31,302 nucleotides of DNA from a virus. Where the stretch lies: IMG/VR virus record IMGVR_UViG_3300028189_000040, positions 1 to 31,302 of that record; one strand, given 5' to 3'. Below the pieces are notes generated by a model. That model ran no database searches. It had not been told where the DNA came from and worked only from the letters and a program-made list of their open reading frames with translations. Positions 9,943-17,929 of the stretch are shown piece after piece (positions within the stretch are counted from its first letter, which is position 1; each line of letters starts with the position of its first letter). Both the position numbers and the translations under genes were made by a program.

Positions 9943-12249
9943 TTAACTTGCACCAACAAATGCTTTGTAAAGGTCTGTTTCCTCTCCGACCTCAAGTTTT
10001 TTGAATAACTTCTTCACTTGATTATTCATAGTATTTTTCTTATCAAACTGCACTTTGACCCTCTCTTCCAACGCTTTTTGGACTTCTAATGCCCAGTCGT
10101 TTAACATAGCATCATAAGTGTCGTTTTTAACCTCATTAACTGCTTTGGTAGGGATTGGCCCCATAAGGTATCTTACACGGGTATCACACTCTGAGTTCCC
10201 AAGATTTTTTGGTACTAGAGGGCCTGTTGACTCGGTTAATCCAAGATCGAGATAGAAGCGATACCGAACAATCTCACTAGCAACTGATCCAAAAAAAGCC
10301 TTCATTTTGGCTGAGTCTCTCCCTTTGGCAGTCTTATAAGCCTCCTTCTTATTTTTTTGCCTTCCTATGGTCTCTAACCAACTTTTTCCTGTTACTTGGA
10401 TACCCTCTGGAATTAAAGGGGAAACGAGGGAGTCGATTTTATCAGCTAGATCTTTTTTCTCACTCTCGTCCATCACGGCTAAAGCCTCATAGATCCCCCC
10501 AATGAACCTGCCTGTAATGAAAAAGTACTCTAGCTTATCTATGTTGAGTTCTTTTCTCTTCTCGCCCGCTTTAAAAGTTAATTTACCACCATCTAACACA
10601 ATGGCACACTCAAGATACCATGAGAATGGCCCCTGATCTTTTCCAAAGAGTTTTTTAGAATTCTCCATGCAACTATCGGTAAACTCTTTGATCGCCACAA
10701 TCTTTGCTTTATCGGTAAATGTGCTTGAGTTTAAGACATTCTTCAATCCGACAGGTATTAGGGGTTCTTGGTGTTCCTCGATCATATCTTGTAAAGAGGA
10801 CATCGCTTTTTCATTGAAATATCGGGTAGCTAAGGCCCACTCGCTATCTTGAAGATACAAGTTTGCGTCTAGCATCCAGTGGAACTGATCGCTATCAAAC
10901 ATCTTCGAGAGCTTTTTCAAGTGAGCTTCTTGCATTTCTGCTTTTGCTAGTTCAGCTATAGCATCTCCAAGATCACCTTCTGGTAAGTTAAGACCACTAA
11001 CAGCGATTTGGGCCATTTGTTCCGCTTGCTCTGAGATCATTTTAACAGATTCAGTGGCATCTGTAGACATTTCAATGTGATCTACCATCCAACCGTCATT
11101 TATAAGATCATACTCAGCGTCAAGACGATCTGCTTCATCGAGTTCTCCAGAGTGATAACTCCTAATAAGCTCCATAAGCTCATCAGTGATAGGATTTCCT
11201 GTCATCTTAAGGATTTCACTAGCGAGTAACATCTCTTTTTTCTCTGTGTAAACACCTGCCATAAAGTCGAGTTTTAACTCTCGAATAAACGCATCGTCAT
11301 TTGCAATATGGTCAGAGTTCAGCAGAATCTTGATAGCCATGAGGGTTTCCACATTGTTAAGTGATCCGTCTGTCAACTTCCCTGTCATTCCTTCTAGCTG
11401 ATCTTCGCTCCAGCCAGATTCCTCAAGATACCCCTCCCCCTTAGTTTTAAGTTCAGTTACTTGTCCCTGCTGATCGAGTTTGCTGTATTCTCCACCAGAC
11501 GAAGATTGCCCCTCGATAGATTCTTGCCTTACTTTTCGTCCATCAACGGTTGCGATCCCTAGCAATCTTCTTTCCTCAAGATTTAGGTAGCGTCCTTTAG
11601 AAGTCATAGCACTGAATACTCCCTTACGGATAGCTTTCATAACTCTCTCAGCGAGAGAGCCTCCCCCCTCGACATTTCCCTCGATCCTTTTCCAAGGGGA
11701 TACCTCTGTATCTCTTATTGCACTATCTCTTGTACCAGTCACAGCCCACAGCGTAGCTCTCTGCCAAAGATCTTCAAGAATGTCGCTGTTTAGTCTCTCG
11801 AACTCTTTGTTGTTCCTAACAAAAGATTTATAGGTGATGTTGACGCTTTTAGTGAGAGTTGGTTTGATTTGTTCATAGAGATTGTTCAAAAAGATTGCAT
11901 ATCTTGCAACACTCGCCTGTCGCCTTCTCATCCGACCACCACCAAGTTGATTGAAGATTTTTGTTCCATACTCTGTGGGTGTATCAGAACCAACAGGGGG
12001 GATAGTCATACCTTGCAGTTCTGGCTCACTAGTCATTTCAGAGAGAGCGGCACTTGCCCAATAGAAGAAGATCTTCTTAAGATCAGAGTCGCTTTGAGTA
12101 TACAACCTCAGATCGGCTTGCTTAGTCATACCTGCTGATTTGAGGGTCATTTCAAGCTCTCTTACAAGTTCTTGAGCAATTTTGGTCTTAGTATGAAGTC
12201 CAGATTTCTTGATCTGATTTAGCATGGCAGATGCTTCTTTAATGTTCAT
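9943..12249 (-). CDS. Large helical virion-associated protein of unknown function, 768 aa
   Basis: This gene has a solid coding frame of 768 aa and heads the minus-strand tail block. Composition is strongly helical and charged (many Lys, Glu, Leu), unlike the beta-rich tail proteins downstream. Visible landmarks are an N-terminal helical pair (MNIKEASAMLNQIKKSG), a basic GGGRMRRRQASVARY segment near residue 105, and a Gln/Ser-rich linker near residues 245-270. No transmembrane segment or catalytic motif is recognised. A putative promoter (12294-12310) lies 45 nt upstream. It could be a tail, neck or internal virion protein; the family is not recognised. Confidence 0.6.
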   Translation of the reverse strand: MNIKEASAMLNQIKKSGLHTKTKIAQELVRELEMTLKSAGMTKQADLRLYTQSDSDLKKIFFYWASAALSEMTSEPELQGMTIPPVGSDTPTEYGTKIFNQLGGGRMRRRQASVARYAIFLNNLYEQIKPTLTKSVNITYKSFVRNNKEFERLNSDILEDLWQRATLWAVTGTRDSAIRDTEVSPWKRIEGNVEGGGSLAERVMKAIRKGVFSAMTSKGRYLNLEERRLLGIATVDGRKVRQESIEGQSSSGGEYSKLDQQGQVTELKTKGEGYLEESGWSEDQLEGMTGKLTDGSLNNVETLMAIKILLNSDHIANDDAFIRELKLDFMAGVYTEKKEMLLASEILKMTGNPITDELMELIRSYHSGELDEADRLDAEYDLINDGWMVDHIEMSTDATESVKMISEQAEQMAQIAVSGLNLPEGDLGDAIAELAKAEMQEAHLKKLSKMFDSDQFHWMLDANLYLQDSEWALATRYFNEKAMSSLQDMIEEHQEPLIPVGLKNVLNSSTFTDKAKIVAIKEFTDSCMENSKKLFGKDQGPFSWYLECAIVLDGGKLTFKAGEKRKELNIDKLEYFFITGRFIGGIYEALAVMDESEKKDLADKIDSLVSPLIPEGIQVTGKSWLETIGRQKNKKEAYKTAKGRDSAKMKAFFGSVASEIVRYRFYLDLGLTESTGPLVPKNLGNSECDTRVRYLMGPIPTKAVNEVKNDTYDAMLNDWALEVQKALEERVKVQFDKKNTMNNQVKKLFKKLEVGEETDLYKAFVGAS

Positions 12250-12293
12250 ATCTCTCTCTCACTTTCAATGGTGGATGACTCATAGAACATACC

Positions 12294-12310
12294 GTATATA
12301 AACAATCTAC
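12294..12310 (-). promoter_or_regulatory. Putative late promoter motif (degenerate copy)
   Basis: The minus strand reads GTAGATTGTTTATATAC. It keeps the TAG, TT and TTTAT core of the repeated motif and is placed 45 nt before the 768-aa gene start, the same distance as the better copies. It is weaker evidence than the exact copies. Confidence 0.3.
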
Positions 12311-12372
12311 AAATCTGACTTTAGGTGGGCAAATATCTTGCTTCGAGTAGGGGGGTGTGGTAATGTAAGGGC

Positions 12373-12399
12373 TGACTTGGATAGATGTCCAATAAGTCA
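12373..12399 (+). promoter_or_regulatory. Hairpin in the leader of the repeat-bearing regulator gene
   Basis: An inverted repeat TGACTTGGA...TCC-AAT-AAGTCA folds as a 6-bp plus 3-bp stem with a 3-nt bulge. It ends 28 nt before the ATG at 12428. No U-tract follows. It could be a 5'-UTR structure or an operator. The rest of 12250-12427 shows no gene; a frame open from 12338 has no ribosome site and its first 30 residues look non-coding. Confidence 0.3.
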
Positions 12400-12427
12400 A
12401 CCTTTAACCCGATTTTCGGAGACACAA

Positions 12428-13369
12428 ATGAGTAATAAAACCAAGGGGTTACACACCCTTAAGGGGAGTAGTTTAGAGGACTACTTTCAGTTAATATGCG
12501 AAGACACATTAGATGATTACTTTCAGTTAATATGCGAAGACACATTAGATGATTACTTTCAGTTAATATGCGAAGACACATTAGAGGACTACTTTCAGTT
12601 AATATACGAAGTCCCTATCGTTGTTGAGAACAAACCTAAAAGAGTTTGGAACGAGACTGAGCATTGGTTATATGGTGTTGAGTGCAAAAACTATGAGCTA
12701 GTTTTAAACCTAGTTCAGAAAAAGACACCCTATAATAATCGCTTCACCTTACCTCAAGATCAGATTGTGAGCTATTTCCATGAGTTCCTTACTGAACAAC
12801 TAATCAAGAACAATCAGCTCAAAAAAGAACTCGATAGGGGTAAAAAGGTCAAGTCCTCAGTCGTGTATGAGTGGTACTTGCAGTATGTGGTTCGTGAGAA
12901 GTATAAAGAGGGTAAAGACTGTCATCAGAGATCTCGTGGTGCGAGGACTCAATCAGAAGTGACTAAAATTAAAGCATACGAGCTAGAGGAGGTAGACACC
13001 CCTTATGCTCCAAGCCATCAGATAAAAAACCTAGAGTCTCAAGGGTTTCAAGTTGCTCAGAGGGTTTCAAAGATGGATGCAGAGACAGGTCAACAAATTG
13101 GCGAACCTGACCTCTATGTACACAACGATGAGTTTCTTTCTATCGAGGAAAGATCAGAAAATGAGTACATGAAAGATTTGTTGCTCAATCGCTTTGGGTC
13201 TAAACAGCTGGATATATATTATGAACTCTGGCTTGAGCTTCGTTATGCTGAGTATGAGAACAAGAAAAATTGGGCTAAATCTCGCAAGGTTTCTTATAAA
13301 GTCTTAACCTCTCGAATCAATCAAATCAAAGATGTGTTTAAAGACAACCTGGAAGCGTTTGGCTATTGA
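12428..13369 (+). CDS. Possible sigma-factor-like regulator with N-terminal 12-aa tandem repeats
   Basis: This 313-aa protein starts at ATG 12428 (MSNKTKGLHTLKG), preceded by GGAG six bases upstream. Residues 18-61 are 3.7 copies of the unit DYFQLICEDTLD. Residues ~155-200 contain VVYEWYLQYVVREKYKEG followed by a basic SRGARTQSEV, which loosely resembles sigma-70 region 2.3-2.4 (an aromatic W-L core, then a basic helix). The C-terminal 60 residues are helical with a basic KSRKVSYKVLTSRINQIKDV segment that could be a region-4-like helix-turn-helix. It is a lone plus-strand gene between two minus-strand late blocks, a position that would suit a late-transcription regulator. The sigma assignment is inference; another DNA-binding protein is possible. 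Confidence 0.4.
   Translation: MSNKTKGLHTLKGSSLEDYFQLICEDTLDDYFQLICEDTLDDYFQLICEDTLEDYFQLIYEVPIVVENKPKRVWNETEHWLYGVECKNYELVLNLVQKKTPYNNRFTLPQDQIVSYFHEFLTEQLIKNNQLKKELDRGKKVKSSVVYEWYLQYVVREKYKEGKDCHQRSRGARTQSEVTKIKAYELEEVDTPYAPSHQIKNLESQGFQVAQRVSKMDAETGQQIGEPDLYVHNDEFLSIEERSENEYMKDLLLNRFGSKQLDIYYELWLELRYAEYENKKNWAKSRKVSYKVLTSRINQIKDVFKDNLEAFGY
12479..12610 (+). repeat. 36-bp in-frame tandem repeat, 3.7 copies
   Basis: Units start at 12479, 12515, 12551 and 12587 (partial, 24 bp). Each encodes D-Y-F-Q-L-I-C-E-D-T-L-D/E. Units are almost identical at DNA level; differences include GAC versus GAT at the first codon and ATATACG versus ATATGCG in the last unit. Such identity implies recent expansion, and copy number may vary between related phages. 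Confidence 0.95.
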
Positions 13370-13452
13370 CCGTAGCTTCGATCAATGACGCTTTGGATGA
13401 CCTCTCTGCTGGAACTGTCCTTTGGATTAAAAGGTCTACCTCATTAATCATT

Positions 13453-14508
13453 TCAAATCGCTTGGACTGCGGGGAGCATAGGGTCACTTGGCTCTAGTAG
13501 ATCTTGATTCTCAGAGACTATAAACTTGATCTTATCATACGCCCAGTTAGTCATCTTAACCACCCCCTGCCCAATCATCTTAAGGATCTTCCATATGACC
13601 TGTACAGGGAACTCTATTAGTACCCTACTAGGTAGCCTTGTGATCTGATAACTCATCCAAGACAAACCTATTATGGCGTAATATACAATAAGTGCAATCC
13701 CTATGACTTTCAGCACTGCGATGATTCCGAATGTCGCTGTGCTTTTAACTATTGACGCTTTAATCGCCCCTATAGCTAGGCCACCTGCCTTCATAATCCC
13801 TAGCCATGCATTCTTCAGAATGAAGTATATTGCAGTCCACACTTTACCTGTGGGTAAAGTTGGAGCATACCCTGAAGGGATTATAGACCAAAGCCATGAA
13901 ATCCCTTCACCTGTATAGTGAGATACTTGGCTAACCACACCACCACCTATATTTAGTACATTTTCCACTACAACAGATTGTGCGTGGAAAGGGGGGAGAG
14001 GGGGGACAGGAGCAACGGCAAATGGATTCCAAAAAGCATTTTTGTTCATGGAAGCATTTTTGAGTTTCACATTTTTATTGTCTCTCACATACCAGAGCAG
14101 GACGAGAGCCATAGTCTCTTTTTCAACTCCTACCTCTTTAGCCATCCCCTCAATGTCTTGCTTCTGATAAGCATTAGCGAACCTACCTAACATATCACCT
14201 GCTTCACCTGGCGAGTTAGTTTTAGCCCCAGCTTCTGCAATCATTTTTTGTACTGGGTCATTGGGATCATATTTAGATTGCCCAATCGCTTTGATGAAGG
14301 AATCCATTGAGTTTAGTCCAAACTGCTTCTGCAAGAACTTTAATCCAGACTTACCTTCGCTAGAAATCTTCTTTCGTTCTTTTGACGCTTCATTTTGCAT
14401 GAAGGCTGAAGCTACATCTTCTTTGACATTATCAAAGAACATCGCTCTCTTTTGCATACGAGCTGTATGGATACGGGCGACTCTATTTACACTTGCATAT
14501 CTATTCAT
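13453..14508 (-). CDS. Probable packaged membrane-segment protein with RVA-type N-terminal tag
   Basis: This 351-aa protein begins MNRYASVNRVARIHTARMQK, one of the recurrent tagged N-termini. Residues ~20-150 are helical and charged. A Pro-rich linker (VAPVPPLPPF) near residue 168 leads to a hydrophobic second half with several possible membrane helices (VWTAIYFILKNAWLGIM, IIAVLKVIGIALIVYYAIIG). A soluble tagged half joined to a membrane half would fit an internal head or tail protein released into the host envelope on infection, but this is inference. The start follows a weak GAGATAAAG site two bases after the GNAT-like stop, so it is translationally linked. Confidence 0.5.
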   Translation of the reverse strand: MNRYASVNRVARIHTARMQKRAMFFDNVKEDVASAFMQNEASKERKKISSEGKSGLKFLQKQFGLNSMDSFIKAIGQSKYDPNDPVQKMIAEAGAKTNSPGEAGDMLGRFANAYQKQDIEGMAKEVGVEKETMALVLLWYVRDNKNVKLKNASMNKNAFWNPFAVAPVPPLPPFHAQSVVVENVLNIGGGVVSQVSHYTGEGISWLWSIIPSGYAPTLPTGKVWTAIYFILKNAWLGIMKAGGLAIGAIKASIVKSTATFGIIAVLKVIGIALIVYYAIIGLSWMSYQITRLPSRVLIEFPVQVIWKILKMIGQGVVKMTNWAYDKIKFIVSENQDLLEPSDPMLPAVQAI

Positions 14509-14510
14509 CT

Positions 14511-15029
14511 TTATCTCAACTTTCGACCTACCATCAAAACAACATCACCAGAGCTGGTCGAAGCATTTGATGTTGTTAAGGATTTCCAAACCCTTAGTGC
14601 TGAAGGGGTTGTAGACCTCGTATTGCAGTAGTTAGGGATAAAGAACATTGGTGTCCTAGACTCTTCCCTAGCTAAGTTGGCGAGTTCTTTATACATTTGA
14701 AGACCTAACTTTTTTGAGCGATACTCCTCATCGACACTGCTCTCTAAGACTTCAAATACAGGGATCTCATCGTGCCATTCAGCATCTATCGCCCATAGTT
14801 CATAAAGGGCTAAAATATCTTCAGAACAGGCATATTCATATAGTTCTTCTAAAGTATGGTTTCCAAACTTACCCTCTATAAAACCTACAACATCCCTATA
14901 TAATTTCACTTTATTATTTACAATCTCTATCGAATGAGTTGAATTTGTATTAGTAAAGTCATCCGTTTCTACGAACTTAATATCAAGACGAGCGATATGT
15001 CTACTCGCAACTCTTTGATGAGGTTTCAT
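14511..15029 (-). CDS. GNAT-like N-acetyltransferase with RVAS-type N-terminal tag
   Basis: This 172-aa protein begins MKPHQRVASRHIARLD, the clearest tagged N-terminus. The rest fits a compact GNAT fold: a strand VFEVLESSVD leading into EEYRSKKLGLQMYKELANLA (residues ~101-120). There, R104-S-K-K-L-G109 matches the R/Q-x-x-G-x-G/A acetyl-CoA pyrophosphate loop, with the first Gly replaced by Lys. It is followed by FFIPNYCN and a final SALRVWKSL helix. The substrate is unknown. The start overlaps the thermonuclease stop (ATGA). If the tag directs packaging, the enzyme may be injected to act on host targets, as T4 Alt is; this is inference. Confidence 0.6.
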   Translation of the reverse strand: MKPHQRVASRHIARLDIKFVETDDFTNTNSTHSIEIVNNKVKLYRDVVGFIEGKFGNHTLEELYEYACSEDILALYELWAIDAEWHDEIPVFEVLESSVDEEYRSKKLGLQMYKELANLAREESRTPMFFIPNYCNTRSTTPSALRVWKSLTTSNASTSSGDVVLMVGRKLR

Positions 15030-15394
15030 CTCTTACCACCGTCATAGGCTTTAGCATGACCCATGCGGATCATTTCATCGTTAAGTGATTCACCTAGATC
15101 ATCTGCATCTTCGGTGTAATCCCACATAACGCCAAGCCACCTACCGAACTTACCCTTTTTAAGGGTTTGTACGATAATGGTTTTACCTTCGATTCGGGAC
15201 TTTAGGTAGTCCTTAGCGGCATACCCTCTTTTTTTCTCATCAAGGTCTTTAGTGCGTATCTCAGGGGTGTCAATCCCAATCATTCTTACTTTGACTCTGG
15301 CGAAGTGTTTCATGCCTTGGTCAATCATAAGGGTAACTGTGTCTCCGTCATATACGGAAAGAACTTCAGCTTTGTAGTGGTATAGGTATTTCAT
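15026..15394 (-). CDS. Thermonuclease (SNase/TNase-like) family nuclease
   Basis: This 122-aa protein matches the staphylococcal nuclease fold over its whole length. Visible motifs are YDGDTV (D16, D18), VRMIGIDTPEI with R37 and E45, and GRWLG with R85. These correspond to the calcium-binding Asp and the catalytic Arg-Glu-Arg residues of the family, so it should be an active Ca-dependent DNA/RNA endonuclease. No signal peptide is seen. It sits in the late operon between a Gly-rich structural protein and the GNAT-like gene. Start at 15394 with AGGATAAAT upstream. Roles could include host DNA breakdown or virion-associated nuclease activity; context does not decide. Confidence 0.9.
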   Translation of the reverse strand: MKYLYHYKAEVLSVYDGDTVTLMIDQGMKHFARVKVRMIGIDTPEIRTKDLDEKKRGYAAKDYLKSRIEGKTIIVQTLKKGKFGRWLGVMWDYTEDADDLGESLNDEMIRMGHAKAYDGGKR

Positions 15395-15396
15395 AT

Positions 15397-16620
15397 TTAT
15401 CCTACAATCATGTAGTTAATAAAAATATCAACTGCCCCAACATTACCATTTGTGAGATCGAACCCTACAGTGAAGTCTGTATCTGGTGTTATGTCTGAAA
15501 CATAAGGTGCAGTGGCTACAGTTACACCTGCTACGGTTTGGAGTGTTACAGTGATAATACTTTCGGCTCGGAGTACATTTAGAAAGTCTGCATCTGCAAT
15601 GATGTGTTGGGTGAGTTGACCAATAGCAACATTAATAGTTTCTTTCTTTACGAGGAAACCATTCCCTGTGGATACTACATTAGAGTTCCCATCAATAGAA
15701 AGTAGCCCCTTATCCATGTTTGCGATTTTAAGATTGCCGTTAGTAGCCCCTGCTATACCCGTCATAGGTGCTAGAGTGATGTTACCACTTCGATTGCCTA
15801 CGCCTAAGCCTGCTCCTGCTTCAAGGTAGATATCCCCTCCGTTACCGTTTATGCGATCCTCGCCTGTCACGATCAGAATATCTCCACCTTTATCTTCATG
15901 CCCCTGTCCTGTTGTGATTGAAATCGTACCCCCTTTTCCCCCAAACTCTCCACCACTTCCAGTTAAAATCTCAACATCACCTCCGTTTTTACCGTTTGCG
16001 TCTTGGGCATTAGAATCCAAACCATACCCTGTCTTGACTCGAAACTCTCCACCCCCTGTACTGCCATTTCCCACAGCGTACCCTGCTGATGTCATAAATA
16101 CCATATCGGCATCACCAGCGTCATTAGGTATATTGGTAGACGGATGAGCGATAACTCTTAACATTGAGTCATCATCATCATAGAAGAAGTCTATGTATCC
16201 ATTACTGACACCACTCTTACCATTGATTCTGATACCTTGATCGTTCACATCGGGATCTTCGCCACCATTTCCTGTGGGGTCAGTTGCGTATAATGTAACA
16301 CCTTCGACCAGTTCTAACGCACCACCGTCAGATCCCTCAAAGGTTGTAGTGATATGACCACTAGCGATCAAAGCCTTAATGGATCCAGACTCGTAAGACT
16401 TCTCAACTCGGTCTGTGAAGTCCAGAGTAACAAAGTTGTTACCTCCTGTAGTGAAAGTAAGTTGGCTTGGTGGTGCGATTGACCTAGTGAACTGACTTTG
16501 ATCAAGATTATCCGTTAAGTCATTGAAGTAAACTGTGAATCCTTCTGCGGTTAGTTCTTGGTTAGTGCGAGGGTCAATAGGCCCTTTTCCTGTGTGTGTT
16601 ATTCTGATTTTAGTAGCCAT
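15397..16620 (-). CDS. Gly-rich beta-repeat structural protein
   Basis: This 407-aa protein has a central run of about six repeats of the form G-G-x-I-x-I-x-T-G-x-G (GGDVEILTGSG, GGTISITTGQG, GGDILIVTGED, GGDIYLEAGAG), spaced about 20 residues apart over residues ~185-285. This pattern suggests a beta-helix or stacked-sheet fibre. The N-terminal ~130 residues and the C-terminal ~100 (a beta-rich VAPYVSDITPDTDFTVGFDL) probably form caps or assembly domains. It is likely a fibre or virion-surface protein, expressed late: an exact copy of the putative late promoter lies 41 nt upstream. Its ribosome-binding site (GGAAAGGAT) is in the 3' arm of a hairpin. Confidence 0.65.
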   Translation of the reverse strand: MATKIRITHTGKGPIDPRTNQELTAEGFTVYFNDLTDNLDQSQFTRSIAPPSQLTFTTGGNNFVTLDFTDRVEKSYESGSIKALIASGHITTTFEGSDGGALELVEGVTLYATDPTGNGGEDPDVNDQGIRINGKSGVSNGYIDFFYDDDDSMLRVIAHPSTNIPNDAGDADMVFMTSAGYAVGNGSTGGGEFRVKTGYGLDSNAQDANGKNGGDVEILTGSGGEFGGKGGTISITTGQGHEDKGGDILIVTGEDRINGNGGDIYLEAGAGLGVGNRSGNITLAPMTGIAGATNGNLKIANMDKGLLSIDGNSNVVSTGNGFLVKKETINVAIGQLTQHIIADADFLNVLRAESIITVTLQTVAGVTVATAPYVSDITPDTDFTVGFDLTNGNVGAVDIFINYMIVG

Positions 16621-16625
16621 TACTT

Positions 16626-16659
16626 TATCCTTTCCTGTTATAATTACTAGAAAAGGATA
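16626..16659 (-). promoter_or_regulatory. Ribosome-site-sequestering 5'-UTR hairpin
   Basis: On the minus strand TATCCTTTTC pairs with GGAAAGGATA (10 bp including one wobble) around a 14-nt loop. The 3' arm contains the Shine-Dalgarno of the gene starting at 16620. The hairpin begins one base after the exact late-promoter motif, so it may be close to the 5' end of the mRNA. Confidence 0.5.
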
Positions 16660-16660
16660 G

Positions 16661-16678
16661 AGATAAAGAAACTATTAA
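16661..16678 (-). promoter_or_regulatory. Putative late promoter, exact 18-nt copy
   Basis: The minus strand reads TTAATAGTTTCTTTATCT, identical over 18 nt to plus-strand 29238-29255. It starts within the stop codon of the holin-like gene 16675-17046 and lies 41 nt before the Gly-rich protein start. Function is inferred from recurrence upstream of late-type genes. Confidence 0.55.
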
Positions 16679-17046
16679 TCTTTGGACTCTGGTGCTGGTG
16701 TCTTATCTAAACCCACTGTGGATTTTATTTTTGACTTGATGATTTTGATAACATAAGCATTTAATGCCCCTGCCGAAGCTCCGAGCCATAGATCTAAAAT
16801 ATCATTACTTAAAGAGTACCCTACAATCGCTCCTGTAATGACAGCAAAGAGGCGAATAGCGGCTTCAGATTTTTCAGCACAGGTTTTGAAGATGAATGGT
16901 TTTACAATTTCAGTGACCGCATAACTAACAATAGCCGCCACGACTATGAGATACACATGACCAATATGATCATATTTTTCTATTTTAGGAGCAGGTGGCC
17001 CCATCAGAGTCTCGGTCGTTTCAGTTTTTTTAGTCTCTTTACTCAT
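16675..17046 (-). CDS. Holin-like membrane protein (paralogue 2)
   Basis: This 123-aa protein has a short polar N-terminus, then hydrophobic segments HVYLIVVAAIVSYAVTEIV, AAIRLFAVITGAIVGYSL and LWLGASAGALNAYVIKII, and a charged Lys-rich tail. Size, 2-3 membrane segments and charged C-terminus fit phage holins, which open the inner membrane for endolysin release. It is clearly paralogous to the protein at 17423-17929: both have a VKPFI(F/W)KTC(A/T)EKS(E/D)A segment and a GASAGA(L/I)NA(Y/F)VIK segment. Start at 17046 with AGGAGG upstream. It may be the holin of the pair or an antiholin; no endolysin is recognised in the window. Confidence 0.6.
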   Translation of the reverse strand: MSKETKKTETTETLMGPPAPKIEKYDHIGHVYLIVVAAIVSYAVTEIVKPFIFKTCAEKSEAAIRLFAVITGAIVGYSLSNDILDLWLGASAGALNAYVIKIIKSKIKSTVGLDKTPAPESKD

Positions 17047-17073
17047 AAGCCTCCTATGGTTTTCAAAGCATCC

Positions 17074-17430
17074 TTACAAGTGATTCTTTAATAATCTATA
17101 TACAGTATCTGTCGCTTCGTCTAAACTATCAACTTTAATGTCTCTACCATGAGGGTTAGACACAGTTAAGACCCGATAAGATAGATTCCCTTTTTTGTCC
17201 ATTTCAAGACCAGTAATCTCAGACAAGAAACCATCTGGTGTAGTAGTCCTAATCACTTTCTTCCTGTCTTGCCCCATAATGGACATGACTTTGTATTCAC
17301 CTTTTGGGAAAGCCCATTGTAATCTTTTAACTGCTCTTCTTATTTCCTGATTGCTAACAGGAGTACTAAGTAGTCCAAATAATCTTGCTTCCATATATTT
17401 TGAAGCAACTCGTTGTAGTGATTTATTCAT
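17074..17430 (-). CDS. Unknown protein with RVAS-type N-terminal tag
   Basis: This 118-aa protein uses the ATG at 17430, inside the end of the upstream holin-like gene (GAAGATGAATAA), with AAGGAAAAAGAAG as ribosome site. The frame is open 14 codons further upstream, but that part lies wholly in the neighbouring gene. It begins MNKSLQRVASKYMEARLFGL, a tagged N-terminus. The rest has a helical VSNQEIRRAVKRLQWAF segment then beta-like strands (YKVMSIMGQDRKKVIRTTT) and a short helical end. No family is recognised. Lying between two holin-like paralogues, it may be a packaged late protein or part of lysis timing. Confidence 0.5.
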   Translation of the reverse strand: MNKSLQRVASKYMEARLFGLLSTPVSNQEIRRAVKRLQWAFPKGEYKVMSIMGQDRKKVIRTTTPDGFLSEITGLEMDKKGNLSYRVLTVSNPHGRDIKVDSLDEATDTVYRLLKNHL

Positions 17431-17929
17431 CTTCTTTTTCCTTATCTTGTGGGTCTGGTGTTGATTCAACACCTAGTGATTTCTTGACTTTAGCTTTAAA
17501 CATTTTTATCACGAAAGCATTGATAGCTCCCGCACTTGCTCCCATATAGACATCAATCATCTTAAGTGGGTTTGATAAATGGTAGGCAATACCCGCACCC
17601 GTGAGTATCGCAAATAGTCTAATCACAGCATCCGACTTTTCGGTGCAGGTTTTCCAAATGAAAGGTTTAATGATTTGAGTTAAGGCTAAACTCAAAATAG
17701 CGACAACCACTACAAGATAAGCATGACCTATAAAGACATCTTTCATCTCCGCACCTGTTGGGTTTACATCCACAAGTTGTGCTGTCACCTTGCATCCTAA
17801 TTCACCCTCGAAAAATTCACATTCTCGATCAACGCCATCGTTGTCCGAGCAGATTATCTTATCACTGCCAACAAAGTGACAGTGTTCAGGTAATGGTGTA
17901 GTGCCTAGTGGTATGTTTCCATCACTCAT
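17423..17929 (-). CDS. Holin-like membrane protein with Cys-containing N-terminal extension (paralogue 1)
   Basis: This 168-aa protein has a C-terminal half (residues ~62-168) homologous to the 123-aa protein at 16675-17046: AYLVVVVAILSLALTQIIKP, IRLFAILTGAGIAYHL and VYMGASAGAINAFVIKMF, then a charged tail. Its N-terminal ~60 residues are extra and hold four Cys (CHFVGSDKIIC, CEFFEGELGC), which could form disulphides if periplasmic. The two-paralogue arrangement recalls holin/antiholin pairs, where an extension changes topology or timing. Start at 17929, overlapping the stop of the 16-codon leader ORF. Confidence 0.55.
   Translation of the reverse strand: MSDGNIPLGTTPLPEHCHFVGSDKIICSDNDGVDRECEFFEGELGCKVTAQLVDVNPTGAEMKDVFIGHAYLVVVVAILSLALTQIIKPFIWKTCTEKSDAVIRLFAILTGAGIAYHLSNPLKMIDVYMGASAGAINAFVIKMFKAKVKKSLGVESTPDPQDKEKEDE

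Noticed and set aside
12338-12427. N-terminal extension of the repeat-bearing regulator gene
   Set aside because: The ATG at 12428 has a proper ribosome site, while the upstream 30 codons include a hairpin and read as non-coding sequence.
12479-12610. Direct repeats as a possible CRISPR array
   Set aside because: The 36-bp units are contiguous with no spacers and are in frame inside a gene; this is a coding tandem repeat.
13338-13451. 37-codon minus-strand ORF (MINEVDLLIQRTVPAERSSK...) after the membrane-segment gene
   Set aside because: It has no clear ribosome site and overlaps the end of the convergent gene by about 30 nt. It is possible but unsupported; the 83-bp gap is otherwise empty.
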